DNA of 64,000 nt from Alphaproteobacteria bacterium. GTDB taxonomy: Bacteria > Pseudomonadota > Alphaproteobacteria > Micropepsales > Micropepsaceae. A program made the position numbers and the translations under genes. The stretch spans positions 124,001 through 188,000 of the forward strand of contig JAFARO010000014.1 in NCBI GenBank assembly GCA_019245415.1, read 5' to 3'. Positions 23,057 to 32,617 of the stretch are shown piece after piece; the stretch's first letter is position 1; every line of letters begins with the position of its first letter. Below the pieces are notes generated by a model. The model was not told the DNA's origin and ran no database searches. It was given only the letters and a program-made list of their open reading frames with translations.

Positions 23057-23884
23057 GTGGGGACCGCGGGAAAGGCCCCTGCCGTGCTTCGCGCGCTCCA
23101 TCGCATCAAATCTTATCCGCCGGATCTCAGTCATCCGATCTTCGCGCATTATCCGGCAATGAAACTCGGCGACCGTCCCGCGGCGGAGCATTTCGGCGCG
23201 CTGCTGGCGCCGCTGGCCGGCGCGATCGTGGCAAATGCGAAGGCGCCTTGCGTGCTGACGGCGCCGCCGATGCGCCTGCTGCCCAGCGGTGCCAACCTCG
23301 TCTGCGCGGCGCTGGCCCGGCGGATGAAAGGTCTCGCGCACACGACATTGCGGCTCAAACAACCTGCGAGGCCCTACGACAGTACCGCCGAGTTCGATGC
23401 CTGTGGCGACTACGCCCGCCTCGATTATCGCTCGCGGCGCGAAGGCCAGGACGAAGCCGTCATGCTGGATATCCCCGTCATTGCGGGCCACGAAGTCATC
23501 GTCGTGAACGATATCAACGTCACCGGGACGCAGATGCGCCGGATCGCGTCCGCTCTCGAGCGCGGCCATCCCGCGCGGGTGCATTGGCTCCTCATCATCA
23601 ACGTCGACCGATGCGTCGGGCGCCGCTTTGCCCATCTGGAAAGCGAGATCAATCATTCCCGAATTGCGAGCCAGTCGGAGATGATCGCGTTGCTCCGCTC
23701 GCGCGACCTCTCCTACACGAGCAAGTTCGTGGCGCGGCTGATGTCGTTTGGAACCGCGAGCCTCGCGCACATCTTCGCTGCGCTCGACGCTTCCAAGCGC
23801 CAAGCCATTGCCGCGGCGATCGCCGCCGAAGGCCTCTATTCCGGCGACGCCTTCCGCGAGAAAGTGGCGCTGGCCGGCGGCTGA
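23057..23884 (+). CDS. Phosphoribosyltransferase-family protein
   Basis: This 275-residue type I PRTase-like protein has the PRPP-binding loop VIVVNDINVTGTQM (the family's hydrophobic-acidic-acidic-TGT signature, with Asn for the first acid). An upstream ligand loop reads CVLTAPPMRLLPSGAN. The C-terminal 80 residues (SRDLSYTSKFVARLMSFGTASL) form an added helical region. The nucleobase or substrate is unknown. The start is GTG 23057, or GTG 23084 as an alternative; no ATG fits. It lies after the hairpin that ends the hyp operon and 15 bases before the VanX-like gene, so those two genes may be a pair. Confidence 0.72.
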   Translation: MGTAGKAPAVLRALHRIKSYPPDLSHPIFAHYPAMKLGDRPAAEHFGALLAPLAGAIVANAKAPCVLTAPPMRLLPSGANLVCAALARRMKGLAHTTLRLKQPARPYDSTAEFDACGDYARLDYRSRREGQDEAVMLDIPVIAGHEVIVVNDINVTGTQMRRIASALERGHPARVHWLLIINVDRCVGRRFAHLESEINHSRIASQSEMIALLRSRDLSYTSKFVARLMSFGTASLAHIFAALDASKRQAIAAAIAAEGLYSGDAFREKVALAGG

Positions 23885-23899
23885 TCGTATAATTCCGGT

Positions 23900-24736
23900 A
23901 TGCGCCGGTCCCTGCCCGCCATTCGGATCGTGGATCCGGACTCCTATGCGCATGACGGCGCGCCGATCGTGCTGGACCGAACGCATCCCTTGCATGGCGA
24001 ACCGCTGGTGCCGCTCGACGACTTGGGTATCGCATACGCGTGCCATCATGCGCGCAGCGACGGCGGCAACTGGCCGTATCACCGTGCCATTGCCGGCGCG
24101 CACGAGGACATGTGGCTTCGCCGCAGCGCGGCGGAGCGATTGGCGCGCGTCAACGCGCGGCTCGAGGAATTCGGCGCCGAGCTACTCGTGCTCGATGCGT
24201 ATCGGCCGCTCGCGTGCCAGATCGGCCTGTGGAACTACTATGTCGAAGACGAAGCTCGCCGTGCGCTGCCGGAGGCCGAGGAACAAGCGCGCGAGGCCTA
24301 TGCGCTCGAACGTGTCTTCGACCCGCGCATCTTCTCGCGGGATGATCCCTTGACTTGGCCAGCGCATGTCTGCGGCGGCTCCGTCGACGTCACGATGCGC
24401 GACCGCGCTAGCGGGAACACCCTCGACATGGGCGTGCGCTTCGAGGATATCGGGCCAAGCGCTGCCGCCGACCACTTCGAGCGCGGCCTCGCCGCCGGCA
24501 CTATCGGGCACGATGACCCGCGGCTGCTCATTCGCCGCCTGATGCATTGGGCGATGATGCAGGAGGGTTTCCTCAACGATCCGTTTGCGGTCTGGCATTT
24601 CGACTGGGGCAACCACATCCATGCTCGCATCCACGAGAAGGTGTGGGGTGGCGAGCCGCGCGCGCCCTGGTACGGCTATATCGACCCGCCGGCGGCGTGG
24701 ACTTCTACACCGATCGCTTCACGAGCATCTGCTTGA
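23900..24736 (+). CDS. VanX-like D-Ala-D-Ala dipeptidase family protein (M15D)
   Basis: The 278-residue protein shows the M15D layout. The strand motif LLVLDAYRP holds the catalytic-site arginine. A zinc-binding region [15 protein letters not shown] has His and Asp in the SxHxxGxAxD pattern, and the last ligand lies in AVWHFDWGN, near the family's ExxWH. It probably hydrolyses D-Ala-D-Ala or a related peptide in cell-wall turnover. It is longer than VanX itself (about 200 residues). No vancomycin-resistance genes are near. The 3' end overlaps the convergent sdhB by 32 bases. Confidence 0.78.
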   Translation: MRRSLPAIRIVDPDSYAHDGAPIVLDRTHPLHGEPLVPLDDLGIAYACHHARSDGGNWPYHRAIAGAHEDMWLRRSAAERLARVNARLEEFGAELLVLDAYRPLACQIGLWNYYVEDEARRALPEAEEQAREAYALERVFDPRIFSRDDPLTWPAHVCGGSVDVTMRDRASGNTLDMGVRFEDIGPSAAADHFERGLAAGTIGHDDPRLLIRRLMHWAMMQEGFLNDPFAVWHFDWGNHIHARIHEKVWGGEPRAPWYGYIDPPAAWTSTPIASRASA

Positions 24737-25499
24737 TCTCGCCGATCGCGCGCGCGGGGTTGAGGCCCTTGGGACAGGTATTGGTGCAGTTCATGATGGT
24801 GTGGCAGCGATAGAGGCGGAACGGATCTTCGGGATTGTCGAGCCGTTCGCCTGTCGCCTCGTCGCGCGAATCGGCCAGCCAGCGCATCGATTGCAGGAGC
24901 GCCGCCGGGCCCAGATAGCGCTCCGAATTCCACCAATAGCTCGGGCATGAGGTCGAGCAGCAGGCGCACAGGATGCACTCGTAGAGCCCGTCGAGCTTGG
25001 CGCGCTCTTCCGGAGACTGCTTCCATTCCTTCTCCGGCGCCGCGGTCTTGGTCTGCAGGTACGGCCCGATCGAAGCGTATTGCGCGTAGAAATTCGTCAG
25101 ATCCGGCACCAGATCCTTCACCACCGGCATGTGCGGCAGCGGATACACCGTCACCGCGCCGGAGATGTCGGCGATCGCCTTGGTGCAGGCAAGCGTGTTG
25201 CCGCCAGCGATGTTCATCGCGCAGGAGCCGCACACGCCCTCGCGGCAGGAACGGCGAAAGGTCAGGGTCGGATCGATCTCGTTCTTGATCTTGATCAGCG
25301 CATCCAGGACCATCGGCCCGCAGCTGCCCAGATCGACCGTGTAAGTGTCGATCCGTGGGTTCTGCTCCTGGTCCGGATCGTAGCGATAGACCTTGAACTG
25401 CTTGGTGCCCTTGGCGCGGCGCCCATTGTCCTGCTTCGGCACCGGCCACCCCTTGCCCTTCCGGGGCGCGCTGCCTTTGGGCAAGGTGAACTGGACCAT
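24705..25499 (-). CDS. sdhB: Succinate dehydrogenase iron-sulfur subunit
   Basis: SdhB carries electrons from SdhA to quinone in complex II. The 264-residue protein has the [2Fe-2S] motif [14 protein letters not shown] plus NTLACT. The C-terminal ferredoxin cysteines lie in [15 protein letters not shown] and [21 protein letters not shown] 25499 ([10 protein letters not shown]) gives the usual start. The gene is not in the sdhCDA operon: it is about 4.2 kb away and in the opposite direction, with heparinase-like, rpe and membrane-protein genes between. It must have its own promoter in the 204-base gap upstream or be read from the heparinase gene. Confidence 0.96.
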   Translation of the reverse strand: MVQFTLPKGSAPRKGKGWPVPKQDNGRRAKGTKQFKVYRYDPDQEQNPRIDTYTVDLGSCGPMVLDALIKIKNEIDPTLTFRRSCREGVCGSCAMNIAGGNTLACTKAIADISGAVTVYPLPHMPVVKDLVPDLTNFYAQYASIGPYLQTKTAAPEKEWKQSPEERAKLDGLYECILCACCSTSCPSYWWNSERYLGPAALLQSMRWLADSRDEATGERLDNPEDPFRLYRCHTIMNCTNTCPKGLNPARAIGEIKQMLVKRSV

Positions 25500-25703
25500 G
25501 GAAGGGGTTCCTGCGGAGAGCGTGAAGGTGCTTAGCAAACACTGCCTCGGCTTGGCAAATGCTGCGCTTGGGCTTGCCAATTGCGAACGTGGACAGACCT
25601 CTGCGAGTGCGGTGACGGTCGTCGCCGACTGCAGGGGCGGCGCAAGCGATCCCCGACTTGTGCTTCTCGACTTGATCGCCAGCGATAGCGCGGCCGATGA
25701 CGG

Positions 25704-27407
25704 CTATTCCCGGCCGATCTGCTCGAATACCCAGGCGGCTTCGATCTCAGTCTTGCCCAGCGTGCCGGACAGCACCAGCTGCTCGGCTCGGCGCAGCGTA
25801 TCGCCGCCGAGATAGACGCTCTCTTCAACCGAGACCGGCTGGCCGGCGCGGAAGCGCCAACCTTCTCCGTTGGGCAGCTTCAGGATCACGTCGCCGCCCT
25901 GCGAGGGCGACAGGCGCACATCGGGATGGATGTGGAAGCGGATCGCATAGGTGAGATCTTTGCGCCTGGCATTGCCGCCGAGGATGAGACGGTCTGCGCC
26001 GGTCAAGGCTGTTCCCTGAGGCGCGAGCATCAGCCGCCGCTCGTGACAAACCCCGAACGGCCGCAGATAGCCGTCGTGCTGGCCGCGCACGACCCACCCG
26101 TTCGGAGTCTCGATCCGCTCGCTTTCGATGATCAGGGCACCACCCAGCAATCGCGGTCCCAGAAGATCGCGGCCCCAGCCGGCGGCGAGGATCGTGGCGC
26201 TGCTCGTATCCGCCAGCGTCAAGGTCGAGTGCGCCGCTGTGGCGCGCAATACATCGTCCCAGGGCGCGCGCCTCTGCTCGGTCGCCGCGCCGCAATTGAC
26301 GACGATGCGGTGCTGTCCGGAGCTGAACTCGAACGCGAGACAGCCGGCATGCGCCTTGGTCGAGAAGGCGCCTTCGGGCGCCTGTCCGCAGTCCATGATG
26401 GCGAGCGCACGCGCGGCGGCGAGCCGCTGATAGCCCGAATGCCGCGCATGGCCGAAAGGCTGGCCGCGCACTTCGTCGCGCGCAAGCAGTCCGGCGATCA
26501 TGCGCGTGTCGCACTCATGCGCACCGTTGAACAGCGCCAAGCCGCCGTCGCCATGGCGGAAGAAGCGCAGCATCGGCGCCATGCGGTCTCTGGCGCTGTG
26601 CAACGCCGCGGTGACGGGGTGCGAAATGGCGACCAGCGCGTCCATCACCATCGTGGTCAGACGGTAGGCATGCAGCAGTTCCTCGGGCGAGCGGCTGACA
26701 TGGCCGCCGTCGGGAAGGATCTGACGCGCGATCTCGGTCTCCAGACGCGCGAGCCCAAGCTGGAGCCGCTTGGCATCGGCGAGACAGGCGCCGCTGAGCG
26801 CCAGAACCGCCGCGACCTCGAAACGGGGCAGGCCTTCGGGCGCCTCACCCGCGATCCGGGCGAGCAATTTGGATTGGTCTCGCAACGAGACGAAGACCTT
26901 CGAACGCCACAGCATGTCAGAATTGGCGAGCACCATGCGGCTATGGGCGAAGATGTGGTTCAGCCGCCGCGCCAGGACCGCTGCGCTGAAGGCGGGTTCG
27001 CTGTAAATCGCATTGCGCTTCAGCCATTGGCTGATCAGCGCGGTCGCCAGATTGCGCGCCGGCTCGCCGCCTGCGGCCGAAAGCGGGGGCAGCCAGGCGA
27101 AGCCGTGCAGCGCCTCTGCCCAGGCCGGCGATGGCGCCGGCTTCTCGAAGACCGAGCCCTCTTTCACTTCCAGCGACTCGCCGGCGAAACGGAACTTGCC
27201 GTGCAGCAGCGCGTCCGCCTCCTCGAGGCGGCGCGGCATCGCGTCATAAGGATGGAAGACGATGCGATCGCTCAAAGGGCCCTTGAGCAGGCGGCGATAG
27301 AACCAGCTGCGCCTCCACAGCACGCGGGGACCGCGCAGCGCGCTTCGCAGCGCGGCCCTGAGCGCTTCTGGCCAAAGGGCAACCGGCACCGGCGCGGCCG
27401 CCGCCAT
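25704..27407 (-). CDS. Heparinase II/III family protein
   Basis: The 567-residue protein has an N-terminal helical (alpha/alpha toroid) region followed by a C-terminal heparinase II/III-like beta domain. That domain shows GGLALFNGAHE, HSGYQRL, FEFSSGQHRIVVNCG and AAHSTLTLADTSSA. In alphaproteobacteria such genes commonly sit in a conserved housekeeping neighbourhood with rpe, as here. Polysaccharide lyase activity is inferred from the family; the natural substrate is unknown. The start lies 3 bases after the rpe stop, so the two are co-transcribed. About 204 bases separate its stop from sdhB. Confidence 0.85.
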   Translation of the reverse strand: MAAAAPVPVALWPEALRAALRSALRGPRVLWRRSWFYRRLLKGPLSDRIVFHPYDAMPRRLEEADALLHGKFRFAGESLEVKEGSVFEKPAPSPAWAEALHGFAWLPPLSAAGGEPARNLATALISQWLKRNAIYSEPAFSAAVLARRLNHIFAHSRMVLANSDMLWRSKVFVSLRDQSKLLARIAGEAPEGLPRFEVAAVLALSGACLADAKRLQLGLARLETEIARQILPDGGHVSRSPEELLHAYRLTTMVMDALVAISHPVTAALHSARDRMAPMLRFFRHGDGGLALFNGAHECDTRMIAGLLARDEVRGQPFGHARHSGYQRLAAARALAIMDCGQAPEGAFSTKAHAGCLAFEFSSGQHRIVVNCGAATEQRRAPWDDVLRATAAHSTLTLADTSSATILAAGWGRDLLGPRLLGGALIIESERIETPNGWVVRGQHDGYLRPFGVCHERRLMLAPQGTALTGADRLILGGNARRKDLTYAIRFHIHPDVRLSPSQGGDVILKLPNGEGWRFRAGQPVSVEESVYLGGDTLRRAEQLVLSGTLGKTEIEAAWVFEQIGRE

Positions 27408-27410
27408 GGC

Positions 27411-28070
27411 CTAACCCCTGAGCGCTGCGATATTGGCAGCGTAGCGCCCCGCGCCGCCCTTGAACACGCAGGTGCCTGCCACAAGCACGTTGGCGCCCGC
27501 CGCCACGGCTTGTTTCGCGGTCTCGGGCGTGATGCCGCCATCGACTTCCAGCGCGATATCGCGGCCGGTCTGGCGGATCAGCTTGGCGGCGGCCTCGATC
27601 TTCTTCAGCTGGCTTTCGATGAAGCTCTGGCCGCCAAAGCCCGGATTGACGCTCATGATCAGCACAAGATCGACGAGGTCGATGACGTTGTCGAGCGCAT
27701 CGACCGGCGTGCCCGGATTGAGCACCACGCCGGGCTTCTTGCCATGGGAGCGGATGAGCTGGAGCGTGCGGTGGATGTGCGGCCCGGATTCCGGGTGGAC
27801 GGTGATGCCGTCGGCCCCCGCCTCGGCGAAATCGGCGATGAAAGGGTCCACCGGCGCGATCATCAGATGCACGTCCAGAGGTCTCTTGGCATGCGGCTTC
27901 AGCGCTTTGACGACCGCCGGACCGATGGTGATGTTGGGAACGAAATGTCCGTCCATGACATCGACATGGATGAGATCGGCACCGGCCGCCTCCACGGCTT
28001 CGATCTCGGCGCCCAGCCGCGCAAAATCGGCCGACAGGATGGAGGGCGCGATGCGGACCGGGACTGCCAT
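27411..28070 (-). CDS. rpe: Ribulose-phosphate 3-epimerase
   Basis: Rpe interconverts ribulose 5-phosphate and xylulose 5-phosphate in the pentose phosphate and Calvin pathways. The 219-residue TIM-barrel protein begins MAVPVRIAPSILSADFARLG. It carries the metal and catalytic motifs HVDVMDGHFVPN, DVHLMI and SVNPGFGGQSFIE, then EVDGGI. The length is standard. It lies between a membrane-protein gene (6 bases upstream) and the heparinase-like gene (3 bases downstream) in a tight leftward operon. Confidence 0.97.
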   Translation of the reverse strand: MAVPVRIAPSILSADFARLGAEIEAVEAAGADLIHVDVMDGHFVPNITIGPAVVKALKPHAKRPLDVHLMIAPVDPFIADFAEAGADGITVHPESGPHIHRTLQLIRSHGKKPGVVLNPGTPVDALDNVIDLVDLVLIMSVNPGFGGQSFIESQLKKIEAAAKLIRQTGRDIALEVDGGITPETAKQAVAAGANVLVAGTCVFKGGAGRYAANIAALRG

Positions 28071-28076
28071 CGGCCA

Positions 28077-29486
28077 TTAAGTGCCGGATTCGAACCCCTG
28101 CCGCAAGGCGGGAATGCGCGGGCCCACGATCAACATCGCCGCCAGCGCCGGCCACCACATCATACGCGATTGGTAACGAAAATGCGGGCCCGAGAATACG
28201 CCGCAGACGAAGGCATTTCCGAGCAGCGCGACGAAGATGAAGGCAGGCAGACTGGCACCGTTCCAGTCCCCTGCGCGCAGACGCCTGCGCAGCATCACAA
28301 AGAGCAGCGCGACCGAGGCAAAGGCGGCGGGAACATGCAGCAGATTGAGCGGCAGGAACCAGAGATCGCCGCGCTGCTGATAGGCGGCTTGATAAACCGC
28401 CATCTGCTTGGGGATGGTGCGGCGGAATTCGGGATCCAGCACCCATTCCTGCGCTTCGATGCCGTCGCCGGTCGGGTAGGCGAAGAACTGGAGCGCCGTG
28501 TCGATCCCGGCCCAGGCGAGGTTTTCCAAGGGCGCCTGCGCCAGGCTCTCGCGCACCAGGAATGCCGACTCGGCGTCCATCTTCCGGAAGCCGCCCAGGC
28601 GGAAGAACGGACTGATCTTCTCCTCCCAGAGATAGGCGTCGGCCCGGCGGGGGAGATTGTCCTTATAGGCGCAAAGCCTGAGCTTCGGATTGGGGCAATC
28701 CTGGTCCAGCACCGGCTTGATCAAGCCGTCCTGCATCATGCGCGCGGCCAGGAACACCGAGCCGGCGCGACTGACGAAGATGTGCCGGGTGAAGCTGTAG
28801 TTCGCCGCCAAAACCAGCGCGAGCCCCGCCGCCACGCTCAATGCGGGAAGCGCAAGCGCCGGCCGCGGCAGCCGCCCCTCGAACTGTGCCGCCAGCCGAA
28901 GCAATCCCAGGACAAGCAGCAGGCCCGCCGCGACGGCGAGATGGGAGAAATGCACCGCCGTGCTCAAGGCGGCGAGCGCGGCGAGCGTCAGGCTGCGCGC
29001 CCAGCCGAGCTTGTGAAACGCAAGAAGATAGATCGCGATCGGCGCCACGGGGGCGAAGCAATCGGGCTCGATCTGCCCGCTGTACCAGGGCAGCCCCGTC
29101 GCGATCGCGAGCAACGCACCCAGCGCGAGCATCGTCCAGAGCGGCAGGGCGGGTTTCAGCGCGCGGGCGAATTCGACGGCAACGAACGCGACGATGGCAC
29201 ATTGTGCGATCGCCACGTACCAAAGGCTCTGGGGACCGCCGGCATATTTCAGGAACAGCGAATAGACGGGCGCCCGCTCGGCGATGAAGACATGCGCGAA
29301 ACCTTCCAGCACATAAGCGCCGGTATCGTAGAAGATGATCGGAAAGCCGTTGCCCAGAGCCGCCAGCAGGAACAGCCCGGTGAGGAGCGCGACGGCCAGC
29401 ATCTCGGCCGGCAGGCGCGAAAGCGGCATGGCCGGCAATGGCCGGCCAAGCAGCGCTATGCGCCCGGTCGATTCGACGGCGCTCAT
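28077..29486 (-). CDS. Polytopic membrane protein of unknown function
   Basis: The 469-residue protein has about ten hydrophobic segments. An early loop (FYDTGAYVLEGFAHVFIAERAPVYSLF) carries an acidic residue, and a large soluble loop lies between about residues 255 and 350. This layout recalls GT-C-type glycosyltransferases or O-antigen-related membrane enzymes, but no decisive motif is visible. It heads the leftward operon with rpe and the heparinase-like gene. It diverges from sdhC across a 181-base gap that must hold promoters for both directions. Confidence 0.6.
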   Translation of the reverse strand: MSAVESTGRIALLGRPLPAMPLSRLPAEMLAVALLTGLFLLAALGNGFPIIFYDTGAYVLEGFAHVFIAERAPVYSLFLKYAGGPQSLWYVAIAQCAIVAFVAVEFARALKPALPLWTMLALGALLAIATGLPWYSGQIEPDCFAPVAPIAIYLLAFHKLGWARSLTLAALAALSTAVHFSHLAVAAGLLLVLGLLRLAAQFEGRLPRPALALPALSVAAGLALVLAANYSFTRHIFVSRAGSVFLAARMMQDGLIKPVLDQDCPNPKLRLCAYKDNLPRRADAYLWEEKISPFFRLGGFRKMDAESAFLVRESLAQAPLENLAWAGIDTALQFFAYPTGDGIEAQEWVLDPEFRRTIPKQMAVYQAAYQQRGDLWFLPLNLLHVPAAFASVALLFVMLRRRLRAGDWNGASLPAFIFVALLGNAFVCGVFSGPHFRYQSRMMWWPALAAMLIVGPRIPALRQGFESGT

Positions 29487-29667
29487 TCTCCCCCATCCCC
29501 AGCGATGCGCTCATCCTAACGGCAGAGCTTTCCTGCCGCAAAGCGACGCAATGTCCTGCTCCTTCAAGCCTCACGCCGCTGCCGAATGCATGCACTCCCG
29601 CGGTTGACTTGAGGGCGTCGAAACCTACACTCCGGCCCCGTTCGCCCTCCCGTCCATCGAGGTCCCT

Positions 29668-30087
29668 ATGGCGGAAAATCCGCAACGACCCCAGCGCGCC
29701 CGCCCGCTCTCACCGCATCTGACGATCTATCGCTGGCCAGTCGCCATGGCGACCTCGATCACCCATCGCGCGACGGGGATTGCGCTTTCGGCTGGAACGG
29801 TCTTGCTCGCCTGGTGGCTGGTCGCCGCCGCGAGCGGACCCGAGGCCTATGCCGCCTTCGCCGCCGCCGCCGACAGCATCCCGGGCCGCATCGTGCTGTT
29901 CGGCCTGGTCTGGTCGCTCGCCTATCATCTGTTGAGCGGCATCCGGCACCTCGCCTGGGACCTGGGTTACGGTTTCGAACTGCGCACGGCCGAGGCGATG
30001 AGCTGGGCGATCATCTTGGGTTCGGTGGCGCTCGCAGCTGCGGTCTTCGCGCTGGCGCTTGCGGGGCAAGGCGGGTTCAACGCATGA
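29668..30087 (+). CDS. sdhC: Succinate dehydrogenase cytochrome b556 subunit
   Basis: SdhC is one of two membrane anchors of complex II and binds haem b and quinone. The 139-residue protein has RPLSPHLTIYRWPVAMATSITHRATG, the family signature, with Ser and His/Arg for quinone and haem. Three transmembrane segments follow and a second conserved histidine block reads AYHLLSGIRHLAWD. The stop overlaps the sdhD start (ATGA). Confidence 0.95.
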   Translation: MAENPQRPQRARPLSPHLTIYRWPVAMATSITHRATGIALSAGTVLLAWWLVAAASGPEAYAAFAAAADSIPGRIVLFGLVWSLAYHLLSGIRHLAWDLGYGFELRTAEAMSWAIILGSVALAAAVFALALAGQGGFNA

Positions 30088-30479
30088 GCATGGAAACGCC
30101 GCTGCACCGCGTCCAGGGACTGGGACCCGCCCATGCGGGCGTCAAGCATTTCTGGCGCGAGCGGGTGACCGCGGCCGCACTGGTGCCCTTGTCGATATGG
30201 TTTGCCTGGGCCGTCCTCGGCCTGGTGGGCGCCAATGAGCCGCAGGTGTTGACCTTCCTGGCGCGCTCCAGCTTCGGCGTTCCGCTGAATGCGATCCTGT
30301 TGGGCGCGTTCATCGTCATCATGGTCTATCACATGGCGCTCGGCCTTCAGGTCGTGATCGAGGACTATGTCCATGGCGAAGGCGCCAAGATCTTCCTGCT
30401 GCTGGCGACGCGCGCCTTCGGCGTCGCCATCGTCGCCGTCTGCGTCTACGCGCTGTTGAGCATTGCCCGGGCCGTCTAG
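30084..30479 (+). CDS. sdhD: Succinate dehydrogenase membrane anchor subunit
   Basis: The 131-residue protein has three transmembrane segments and the SdhD-type histidine region YHMALGLQVVIEDYVHGE, which supplies the haem-axial histidine. The N-terminus (LGPAHAGVKHFWRERVTA) is typical of alphaproteobacterial SdhD. It overlaps sdhC by 4 bases, and sdhA starts immediately after its stop. Together they anchor SdhA and SdhB in the inner membrane. Confidence 0.94.
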   Translation: MSMETPLHRVQGLGPAHAGVKHFWRERVTAAALVPLSIWFAWAVLGLVGANEPQVLTFLARSSFGVPLNAILLGAFIVIMVYHMALGLQVVIEDYVHGEGAKIFLLLATRAFGVAIVAVCVYALLSIARAV

Positions 30480-32264
30480 ATGAAAAGCTATCCGATCACC
30501 GATCACAGTTTCGACGTCGTGGTGGTGGGCGCCGGCGGCTCGGGCTTGCGCGCCACGCTCGAATGCGCGGCGCAGGGCCTCAAGACCGCCTGCATCACCA
30601 AGGTGTTCCCGACGCGCAGCCACACGGTCGCCGCACAAGGCGGCGTCGCCGCGGCGCTCGGCAATGCGGGCGAGGACGACTGGCGCTGGCACATGTACGA
30701 CACCGTCAAGGGCTCCGACTGGTTGGGCGACCAGGATGCCATCGAGTATCTCTGCAAGAACGCGCCGGAGGCGGTCTACGAGCTGGAGCATTTCGGCGTG
30801 CCGTTCTCGCGCACCGAAGAGGGCAAAATCTACCAGCGCGCCTTCGGCGGCATGACGAGCCATTTCGGCAAGGGCATCGCCCAGCGTACCGCCGCCGCCG
30901 CCGACCGCACCGGACACGCCATCCTGCATTCGCTCTACGGCCAGTGCATCAAGCACGAGGTCAACTTCTTCATCGAGTATTTCGCGCTCGACCTGATCAT
31001 GGACGACGACGGGGTGCGCGGCGTGATGGCCTGGAACCTCGACGACGGAACGATCCATCGCTTCAACGCGCAGATGGTCATCCTCGCCACGGGCGGCTTC
31101 GGACGCATCTATCAGACCTGCACCGGCGCCCACACCCAGACCGGCGACGGCAACGCCATGGTGCTGCGCGCCGGCTTGCCGGTCCAGGACATGGAGTTCG
31201 GCCAGTTCCACCCCACCGGCGTCTATGGCGCCGGCGTGCTCATCACCGAGGGCGCGCGCGGAGAGGGCGGTTACCTGACCAACTCCGAGGGCGAGCGCTT
31301 CATGGAGCGCTATGCTCCCAACGCCAAGGACCTCGCCTCCCGCGATGTGGTGAGCCGCGCGATGACGATCGAGATCCGCGAAGGCCGCGGCGTCGGCCCG
31401 CTCAACGACCACATCCATCTGCATCTGTCTCATCTGGATCCGAAGATCCTGCACGAGCGGCTGCCCGGCATCACCGAGTCGGCACGCATCTTCGCCGGCG
31501 TCGACCTGACCAAGGAGCCGATCCCGGTCTTGCCGACCATGCATTACAACATGGGCGGCATCCCGACGAACTACAAAGGCGAGGCGTTGACCCTGCGCGA
31601 CGGCAATCCGGATTCGATCGTACACGGATTGATGGCGGTGGGCGAAGGCGCCTGCGTCTCGGTGCATGGCGCCAACCGGTTGGGTTCGAACTCGCTGATC
31701 GATCTCGTCATCTTCGGCAAGGCCGCCGGCCTGCAATGCGGCAAGGTGGTGACGCCGGGCCAACATCAGGACCTGCCCAAGGATGCCGGCGAAAAGACCA
31801 TCGCCCGGCTCGACCGCTACCGCAACGCAAGCGGCTCGACGCCCACCGCGAATCTGCGCCGCGACATGCAGGTCGCGATGCAGGAGGACGCCGGCGTCTT
31901 CCGCACGGCGGAGGCGCTGAGCAACGGCAAGCGGCGCGTCGCCGCCATCTATCGCGGCATGAGCGACATCTCGGTGACCGACCGCTCGATGATCTGGAAC
32001 AGCGACCTCGTGGAGACGCTCGAATTCGAGAACCTGATCCAGCAGGCGCTCGTCACCATCGAGGGCGCCCTGGCCCGCGAGGAAAGCCGCGGCAGCCACG
32101 CGCGCGAGGACTTCGCCCAGCGCGACGACGAGCACTGGATGAAGCACACTCTCGCCTGGCTTGACCCGCAGAGCGGCACCGTGCGCCTCGGCTACCGCCC
32201 GGTGCACACCCACACACTGACCAACGAGGTTGAATACATCCCGCCGAAAGCCAGGACGTACTAG
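30480..32264 (+). CDS. sdhA: Succinate dehydrogenase flavoprotein subunit
   Basis: SdhA oxidises succinate to fumarate with covalent FAD. The 594-residue protein has the Rossmann motif [13 protein letters not shown], the FAD-attachment region [16 protein letters not shown], and the substrate-binding parts [23 protein letters not shown]-like [10 protein letters not shown] and [11 protein letters not shown] late [19 protein letters not shown] is also present. The length is standard. It follows sdhD with no gap. The fourth subunit gene, sdhB, is not downstream; a toxin-antitoxin pair occupies that place. Confidence 0.97.
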   Translation: MKSYPITDHSFDVVVVGAGGSGLRATLECAAQGLKTACITKVFPTRSHTVAAQGGVAAALGNAGEDDWRWHMYDTVKGSDWLGDQDAIEYLCKNAPEAVYELEHFGVPFSRTEEGKIYQRAFGGMTSHFGKGIAQRTAAAADRTGHAILHSLYGQCIKHEVNFFIEYFALDLIMDDDGVRGVMAWNLDDGTIHRFNAQMVILATGGFGRIYQTCTGAHTQTGDGNAMVLRAGLPVQDMEFGQFHPTGVYGAGVLITEGARGEGGYLTNSEGERFMERYAPNAKDLASRDVVSRAMTIEIREGRGVGPLNDHIHLHLSHLDPKILHERLPGITESARIFAGVDLTKEPIPVLPTMHYNMGGIPTNYKGEALTLRDGNPDSIVHGLMAVGEGACVSVHGANRLGSNSLIDLVIFGKAAGLQCGKVVTPGQHQDLPKDAGEKTIARLDRYRNASGSTPTANLRRDMQVAMQEDAGVFRTAEALSNGKRRVAAIYRGMSDISVTDRSMIWNSDLVETLEFENLIQQALVTIEGALAREESRGSHAREDFAQRDDEHWMKHTLAWLDPQSGTVRLGYRPVHTHTLTNEVEYIPPKARTY

Positions 32265-32269
32265 TCTTG

Positions 32270-32297
32270 CCAATGTGGCCTCTTGTGGCTACATTGG
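32270..32297 (+). promoter_or_regulatory. Inverted repeat upstream of the Phd-type antitoxin (probable operator)
   Basis: Between the sdhA stop and the antitoxin start lies an inverted repeat: CCAATGTGGCC and GGCTACATTGG, 11-base arms with one mismatch and a 6-base spacer. Phd/YefM antitoxins repress their own promoters through such sites. The repeat ends 4 bases before the ATG, so binding or RNA folding could also affect translation. Confidence 0.65.
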
Positions 32298-32301
32298 GGC
32301 C

Positions 32302-32604
32302 ATGAAGACCGTCGGCTTGCGCGAACTGAAAAACAACCTCAGCGCCTATGTCCGCGCCGCGCGCAATGGCGAAACCGTGACCGTCACCGATCGCGGACAG
32401 GCCGTAGCCCGGCTGGTTGCGCCGGAGCGCCCGAGCAACATCGACATGGTCCTGGATGAAATGGCTGCCCGCGGCGAACTCCGGCGCGGCAGGAAATTGA
32501 GCGCGGAAGAGAAAGCCAAGCTCTATTCGTGGCGGGGCCCGCCGCTGCTGAAGGGCATCACATCGGCCGAACTCTTGGATGAATTGCGCGAAGATACTGT
32601 TTAA
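32302..32604 (+). CDS. Phd/YefM-type antitoxin
   Basis: This 100-residue type II antitoxin has the N-terminal DNA-binding domain MKTVGLRELKNNLSAYVRAARNGETVTVTDRGQAVARL. Its C-terminal tail would wrap the toxin. Start ATG 32302 is chosen at the conserved N-terminus; the frame runs upstream into the sdhA end without family character. The PIN toxin gene begins 13 bases after the stop. An inverted repeat directly upstream suggests autoregulation. The pair sits where sdhB is found in standard sdhCDAB operons. Confidence 0.9.
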   Translation: MKTVGLRELKNNLSAYVRAARNGETVTVTDRGQAVARLVAPERPSNIDMVLDEMAARGELRRGRKLSAEEKAKLYSWRGPPLLKGITSAELLDELREDTV

Positions 32605-32617
32605 GGTCCTTCGGACT

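Noticed and set aside
21047-24103. A very long open frame of 1018 codons antisense to the cytochrome, phosphoribosyltransferase and VanX-like genes.
   Set aside because: High GC makes antisense frames open by chance. Its translation is Arg/Gly/Ala/Asp-rich with no motif, while the plus-strand genes have clear motifs and ribosome sites.
25926-29519. A 1197-codon open frame antisense to the heparinase-like gene, rpe and the membrane protein gene.
   Set aside because: It spans three real leftward genes with standard starts and stops and has a composition typical of antisense frames; no domain is visible.
29967-32273. A 768-codon antisense frame across sdhC, sdhD and sdhA.
   Set aside because: The plus-strand genes are unmistakable; this is a shadow of their codon bias.
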